A stretch of DNA of 64,000 nt from Flavobacteriales bacterium (GTDB lineage: Bacteria; Bacteroidota; Bacteroidia; Flavobacteriales_D; Crocinitomicaceae). This document shows, piece after piece, positions 59,213-64,000 of the stretch (its first letter is position 1; every line of letters starts with the position of its first letter). The notes under the pieces were generated by a model that had not been told where the DNA came from, did not search any database, and saw only the letters and a program-made list of their open reading frames with translations. The stretch spans positions 23,228 to 87,227 of the forward strand of contig CANMUN010000003.1 in NCBI GenBank assembly GCA_947500875.1. Reading direction: 5' to 3'. Both the position numbers and the translations under genes were made by a program.

Positions 59213-61427
59213 GTAAAAACTTGATGGGCGAATGCTGGTGGATTTTTGATTTTATCAGGTAATAACCTGGGGCGAGTCCTTCCACGTGGAGGATATTGCC
59301 TTGAATTTCATAGTTCTTTTGACCCGTTAATCCGAAAATCAAGTAACCTTCTTCGTCTGGATATGGACTTTCAATCACCGCTTGAATATTGGAAGGATTC
59401 GGAAATACACGGTACTTTTTTTCTTCCGTATTTTCAGTTAAGTTGAGTACAGCATCCAGTGCTGTTGAAAAGATGGGCCGAAGCATTGGCGAACCACTAA
59501 ACGGAGGATTTTGCCAGGATCCACCAAAGTCTACGCTATAAAATATCTCGTTCGAGCGATCGATGTTCCGATCCAAGCCTAAATTATACCTCACAGCATC
59601 AACTTGTTTCCAACCGATGAAGAAAGAATTCGAAACAGGGACTTTGATTCCGTCGTTAAAATAATAGGAATTGAAATTATTCAACCCTTGGTTGTAGGTA
59701 GGTTGTCGGGGAGTAAACGCGTCGTCTTGATAAAGAATGTTACCCGGAACACCGTTGTTGTCTTCCCAAACCGTTAGATAAAATAATTTATTGGAAACGT
59801 CTACCACGGAGGGTACAAAATGGAGGTAAACTCCGAGCAGCGAGTCGGATTCATATGCATTGAAATGTACCGCTAGCATCGATTGCACTCCCGTTGGTCC
59901 GAAAGCAGCTTCCGCCGAGCCATCATCGTAGCTGTAATAATTATAAAAACCTTGAATAAAGGTGGTAGAATCGTTGGAAATTAAATTGGGGAATTGGGCA
60001 GAAACGGTCGTTTTTATTTCAAAGGTTTGATGGTTTCCTGGCAAAAGTTTACTGTATTGATAACCTGTAGAAAGATCGTGATAAGAAGTATAATACGTGG
60101 ATGGATCATAGTTGATGTTTCCTTCGGCAAGTAAAAATCCGGGGAGGTTAAACGAACCTTGGGGACTGCCCCCCTGACGGATTTCAATTTGTCCGTTTTG
60201 ATAGTTTTCGGCGGCATTACTCCCGTTATAAACTTTTATTTCTACGCCGTTTTCCATAACGTTCGAGGAAGTGTTTTTATAATGGTCCCAAGGTACGGAG
60301 GTATAGTTTTCCAATAAACTTGAAACGGGATAACAGAGGGCAAAGTCCTTGAAGAGGGTGTCATCAAAGGATGAAAGGGCACGCAGATGAACATAATCCA
60401 CATGAAAATGATCCAAAGAACCGCTAAGGCCACCGTAATTTCTGAACCTAAAGCGAAACCCATCGGTAAAAAAAGCAGCCTCTGTTAAAGGGAGGTGAGC
60501 TGCTCGAAAAGGGTGTACCCCAGACCCTGAAATACCCCAAACATGAAACCATTGGTCTTGTCCCGAAGCATAAAATTCAAGAACCAAGGAATCGCCCGCT
60601 TCAGGAATGTCTCCGAGTCCTTCGGGCTGGTATAAAAAACTGAAGTAAAGGGAGTCAGCAGCTGAATAATTGGTTAAATTAATGGGTTTAGAGGTTAGAC
60701 GGTCACCATAATTAGTTACCGCACTTCCGAATTGGTAGGGGTATCCGTCTTCGTCCAGTCCGTCAAACGTAACGACACCAAGAGAGCGAGGATTTACTCC
60801 ATAACGGTCATTTCTTAAGGCCATGCGATCGGTCCAAATCTTGGAGGTGTCTAAAACCGTTTGAAAAAATACGGTGGCCGAATCTTGGAAAAATGCTGGG
60901 TTGGCAATCCAAAGGGTATCGCTCACATCCGGAATTCCAACGGTGTCATAAATGAAATATGGGGGGTAAACCGAAACGGGTGTAGCAATTGGCGGATAGA
61001 CACTAAGGTTGTTTTGAATTAATGCAATGGATGGAAAATTAACATCCGTATAGGTTTCCGATAAGACGTCATACGTTCTTCTAAACGTAACTTGGTTGGT
61101 GTAGGTTATACCGTTTACGATCGGTTGATTGCTTAAAGCATCCAATAAACGGAAATATGTTTGCGATGTAATTCCTGGGGCATTATAATTCCCTTGAAAC
61201 ACTTGAAATTTATTCGTGGAAAAGTCGTCATATACCGGAAGACTCAATGTGTCGCACGCAAATACAAACATGCTGTCAATTGAAATGGATTTTACGGTGG
61301 ACGGTGATTGAGGTTTACCAAGGATTGGGTTGAAATCTGGTGCCAGTTTTTCGTCATTCTGAAGGTATTGTGCATTTACCTGAACCACTAAAAGGGCAAG
61401 AAGCAGATTAAATAATTTATTCATCAT
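59202..61427 (-). CDS. Large secreted protein with T9SS type A sorting domain
   Basis: Signal peptide; C-terminal YRVFPNPSNIQAVIES...LAPGYYLIKSKIHQHSPIKFLRVE. Confidence 0.82.
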   Translation of the reverse strand: MMNKLFNLLLALLVVQVNAQYLQNDEKLAPDFNPILGKPQSPSTVKSISIDSMFVFACDTLSLPVYDDFSTNKFQVFQGNYNAPGITSQTYFRLLDALSNQPIVNGITYTNQVTFRRTYDVLSETYTDVNFPSIALIQNNLSVYPPIATPVSVYPPYFIYDTVGIPDVSDTLWIANPAFFQDSATVFFQTVLDTSKIWTDRMALRNDRYGVNPRSLGVVTFDGLDEDGYPYQFGSAVTNYGDRLTSKPINLTNYSAADSLYFSFLYQPEGLGDIPEAGDSLVLEFYASGQDQWFHVWGISGSGVHPFRAAHLPLTEAAFFTDGFRFRFRNYGGLSGSLDHFHVDYVHLRALSSFDDTLFKDFALCYPVSSLLENYTSVPWDHYKNTSSNVMENGVEIKVYNGSNAAENYQNGQIEIRQGGSPQGSFNLPGFLLAEGNINYDPSTYYTSYHDLSTGYQYSKLLPGNHQTFEIKTTVSAQFPNLISNDSTTFIQGFYNYYSYDDGSAEAAFGPTGVQSMLAVHFNAYESDSLLGVYLHFVPSVVDVSNKLFYLTVWEDNNGVPGNILYQDDAFTPRQPTYNQGLNNFNSYYFNDGIKVPVSNSFFIGWKQVDAVRYNLGLDRNIDRSNEIFYSVDFGGSWQNPPFSGSPMLRPIFSTALDAVLNLTENTEEKKYRVFPNPSNIQAVIESPYPDEEGYLIFGLTGQKNYEIQGNILHVEGLAPGYYLIKSKIHQHSPIKFLRVE

Positions 61428-62242
61428 TGATTTTCGTTTTCAATGTACTCATCAAAGGCTTTTCTTAAATGAATCGTGAAAGGAGTTGACTTTGGAACGG
61501 TTTGGCCTTCAATAAATTCGGGGCTCTGAATTATGACCCTACTGGCCAATGAGTCTTCTGATGTAATGCAATCTGTGCAGATATAAGTTACAGGAACCCC
61601 GAGCGTATCCAAAGTAAATCTTGCATCGGAGTAACTGATTCCATAAAGGTTAGGGATCATTACCGGTTCGCCTTGGTCATTTTCACCTACAATTAAGGTT
61701 ATGGTAGATCCAACGGGCACCATTAAACCTACTTTAATCGGACGGCCTTTGTATAAAACATCCAATACTGAACCGTTTGCTTCATTGGTGGGTTTGTACC
61801 GAATCGAGATTAAAAACCCACGTTTTTTTAAACTTCGTTCTGCAAACCGTAATTGACGATTGATCAAATCGGGCATTTCCCTAAGTTCGGATCGTTTGCT
61901 TACTTGCAGTGAAATGGTCCTGCCGGATTTAACGAATAACAGGGTTTTCGAAGTGGGGCCTGGGCTCTGACTCAAGATGGTCCCACTTGGTTTTTGGGGA
62001 TTATAAACGGAATCCATGATTTGGTATTCTAACCCAATGTCCTCAAGAATTAACCTTGTTTGCTCGGAGCTTTTACCGATTAGATTTGGAACTTCAATGC
62101 GTTCCCCGTGCTGGGTAGAGAAACGTAAATAAAGCATCATAATGAATACGATGGACAAATAAAACAATACCACCAGCCCTAATTGCTTTAGAAAATACTT
62201 CGATAAAACAAACGCCTTGACTTGATCGAAAAGTGACTTCAT
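61424..62242 (-). CDS. Membrane-anchored PASTA-domain protein (no kinase domain)
   Basis: N-terminal TM; three PASTA-like units (VPNLIGKSSEQTRLILEDIGL, MPDLINRQLRFAERSLKKRGF, IPNLYGISYSDARFTLDTLGV). Confidence 0.9.
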   Translation of the reverse strand: MKSLFDQVKAFVLSKYFLKQLGLVVLFYLSIVFIMMLYLRFSTQHGERIEVPNLIGKSSEQTRLILEDIGLEYQIMDSVYNPQKPSGTILSQSPGPTSKTLLFVKSGRTISLQVSKRSELREMPDLINRQLRFAERSLKKRGFLISIRYKPTNEANGSVLDVLYKGRPIKVGLMVPVGSTITLIVGENDQGEPVMIPNLYGISYSDARFTLDTLGVPVTYICTDCITSEDSLASRVIIQSPEFIEGQTVPKSTPFTIHLRKAFDEYIENENQ

Positions 62243-62259
62243 CTTAACAAAGATACGGA

Positions 62260-62940
62260 TTAAAAGTTAGGACTGTAAGGGTGGTTTTCAAAGAAGTTCT
62301 CGATGTGTTGAACCGCATCATCAACCGAGTCAACGACCGCAAATAAGTTTAAATCCTCAGCAGAAATGTTATGTTCTTTCTTTAGCATGGTTTCTTCAAC
62401 CCACGAAAGGAGACCCTTCCAATAGTCGCTTCCAAACAGTACGACGGGCCTTCTACGAATTTTTTTGGTTTGAATTAAGGTCATGGCTTCGAAAAATTCA
62501 TCCAAGGTTCCAAATCCACCGGGCATGATCACAAAGGCTTGAGAATACTTTACAAAGATCACCTTTCGAACGAAAAAATAGTCGAATTCCAAATTGTGTT
62601 GAGGGTCAATGTAAGGGTTGTGGTTTTGTTCAAAGGGCAAATCGATGTTCAGCCCAACGGAAGCTCCTTTTCCTTGCTGTGCTCCTTTATTCGCGGCTTC
62701 CATGATGCCAGGACCTCCCCCAGAAATAATGCCGTAACCTCGAATGGCGAGCTTTTCTGCCAAGGCAACGGATTCCTGATAATACGGGTTTTCCTCTTTC
62801 GTTCGTGCGGAACCAAATATGCTTACGCAGGGACCAATCTTTGCCATGCGGTCGTAGGCCTCAACAAATTCCGACATGATTTTGAAAATGGACCAACTGT
62901 CGTTGCTTTTTATATCGTTCCAATCTTTACGGTTTTCCAT
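62260..62940 (-). CDS. TIGR00730/LOG family Rossmann-fold protein
   Basis: SIFGSARTKEENPYY, GYGIISGGGPGIMEAANKGA, MPGGFGTLDEFFEAMTLIQTKK (PGGxGTxxE). Confidence 0.94.
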   Translation of the reverse strand: MENRKDWNDIKSNDSWSIFKIMSEFVEAYDRMAKIGPCVSIFGSARTKEENPYYQESVALAEKLAIRGYGIISGGGPGIMEAANKGAQQGKGASVGLNIDLPFEQNHNPYIDPQHNLEFDYFFVRKVIFVKYSQAFVIMPGGFGTLDEFFEAMTLIQTKKIRRRPVVLFGSDYWKGLLSWVEETMLKKEHNISAEDLNLFAVVDSVDDAVQHIENFFENHPYSPNF

Positions 62941-62952
62941 GCTGTTTTTTTA

Positions 62953-62982
62953 CAAATGTATTATTTGCTTAGGAATAGTCAA
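62953..62982 (-). promoter_or_regulatory. Predicted promoter of the LOG-family gene
   Basis: Minus strand: TTG-N19-TACATTTG. Confidence 0.6.
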
Positions 62983-63013
62983 CGCTTATTTTGTTAATTC
63001 CTAATTTAGGGTT

Positions 63014-63868
63014 ATGAGACAGTTTTTAGCGGTGCTTCCTTTATGCATGGGGTTGAGTTCTTTTAAGGCCCAAGATTCTTTGAAATGTCGTACTATAATT
63101 ACCCATTCGAGTCTAGTAGGGATAGGAACAGGTTCGTTGGTGGCGCTTCAAAGCGTTTGGTATCAACCGTATCAAAACGATGGGTTTCATTGGTTCAACG
63201 ATGCGGATAATTGGATGCAAATGGATAAGCTAGGTCATGGATTTACAGCTTATGCAATGTCCAAGTCCATCAATGAACTTCATCAGTGGTCTTCAGGTAA
63301 AAAAAATCCGTGGGTGGGGGTTTCGTATGCTTTTACCTACCTGACGGCTCTAGAGGTAATGGATGGTTTCAGTGCTGGTTGGGGTTTTTCATGGCCTGAT
63401 GTTGCGGCGAATTCCTTTGGTTGTGGTTTATATATAACCCAAGAAGCTTTGTGGCAAAAGCAAATAATTTATCCGAAATTTTCGTTCCGCCAAAGTCCTT
63501 ATGCTAAATACCGGCCGGACGTTTTAGGTTCCGGTACAGCAGAGCAATTGCTCAAAGATTATAACGGTCAAACGTATTGGTGGTCATTGCCTATAAAGCT
63601 TGTGTTGCCTCTGCCAAAGGCTTGGAGTTTTCTATGTTTTAGTTTAGGATACGGCTGCGATGCTAAGATGGTAGGAGACCAAAATACTTGGCAAGGATTC
63701 ACCGCTCGACGGCAGGTTTATCTTTCGTTGGATGTGGATTGCTCTAATCTTTTCCCGAAACACCCCAAACTTAATAAGGTTATTTCCGCATTAAACTATC
63801 TAAAGTTTCCTTTTCCATCGCTGGAGTTTTCCTCGGACAAAACCCGTTTCCATTGGTTGGGTTATTAA
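63014..63868 (+). CDS. DUF2279/YfiM-like secreted or outer-membrane protein
   Basis: Signal peptide; FNDADNWMQMDKLGHGFTAYAMSK; EVMDGFSAGWGFSWPDVAANSFGCGLY. Confidence 0.85.
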   Translation: MRQFLAVLPLCMGLSSFKAQDSLKCRTIITHSSLVGIGTGSLVALQSVWYQPYQNDGFHWFNDADNWMQMDKLGHGFTAYAMSKSINELHQWSSGKKNPWVGVSYAFTYLTALEVMDGFSAGWGFSWPDVAANSFGCGLYITQEALWQKQIIYPKFSFRQSPYAKYRPDVLGSGTAEQLLKDYNGQTYWWSLPIKLVLPLPKAWSFLCFSLGYGCDAKMVGDQNTWQGFTARRQVYLSLDVDCSNLFPKHPKLNKVISALNYLKFPFPSLEFSSDKTRFHWLGY

Positions 63869-63870
63869 AT

Positions 63871-63898
63871 AACAAAGGCTCCCGAAGGAGCCTTTGTT
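63871..63898. terminator. Bidirectional Rho-independent terminator
   Basis: AACAAAGGCTCC-CGAA-GGAGCCTTTGTT, perfect 12-bp stem between convergent genes. Confidence 0.85.
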
Positions 63899-63916
63899 GT
63901 GTTCATTAAAAGCGGT

Positions 63917-64000
63917 TTATTGCTTCACCACTTTTTCGATGTGTGTTAAATTGTTCAAGGTAACTCGGAAGGTATAAACTCCAGTAGTCAACTTGCTTAG
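63917..64000 (-). CDS. C-terminal end of a T9SS type A sorted protein, truncated by window edge
   Basis: Minus-strand reading to the window end: LSKLTTGVYTFRVTLNNLTHIEKVVKQ*. Confidence 0.75.
   Translation of the reverse strand, partial: LSKLTTGVYTFRVTLNNLTHIEKVVKQ

Noticed and set aside
1-64000. tRNA, rRNA, CRISPR array, IS element or prophage
   Set aside because: Intergenic gaps are short and I saw no cloverleaf-like sequences, regular repeats, transposase or phage genes; a tRNAscan/Infernal run would be the decisive check

Overview
The window is a gene-dense segment of a Bacteroidota chromosome, probably Flavobacteriales-like. This rests on GldA, several type IX secretion (T9SS) C-terminal sorting domains, TAnnTTTG-type -7 promoter elements, and families such as DUF349, DUF2851, DUF3108 and DUF5011. 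I call 57 complete or partial protein-coding genes. LipB is truncated at the left edge and a T9SS-sorted protein at the right edge. Most genes are housekeeping: recA, bcp, pgk, gap, queA, tyrS, rnpA, xseA, prs, rplY, uvrC, ribE, rpsU, apt, a xerC-like recombinase and a rluD-like synthase. I saw no rRNA, tRNA, CRISPR array, IS element or prophage. The most interesting region is a co-directional, tightly packed six-gene cluster at 11342-18732. A split transketolase has a secreted VWA protein gene between its two halves, followed by an MBOAT acyltransferase, a DHHW/AlgX-like protein and a secreted SGNH hydrolase with a LysM domain, together a candidate extracellular O-acylation module. Other signals worth checking are a G8 tract inside the predicted queA promoter spacer, a predicted leaderless apt transcript, an A7G5 run at the 3' end of the transketolase C-half, chains of overlapping genes (including pfkB/DUF349/TM/REC-PAS-kinase/GT9), and a 62-bp tail-to-tail coding overlap. 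All assignments come from reading the sequence and ORF track; no database search was run.
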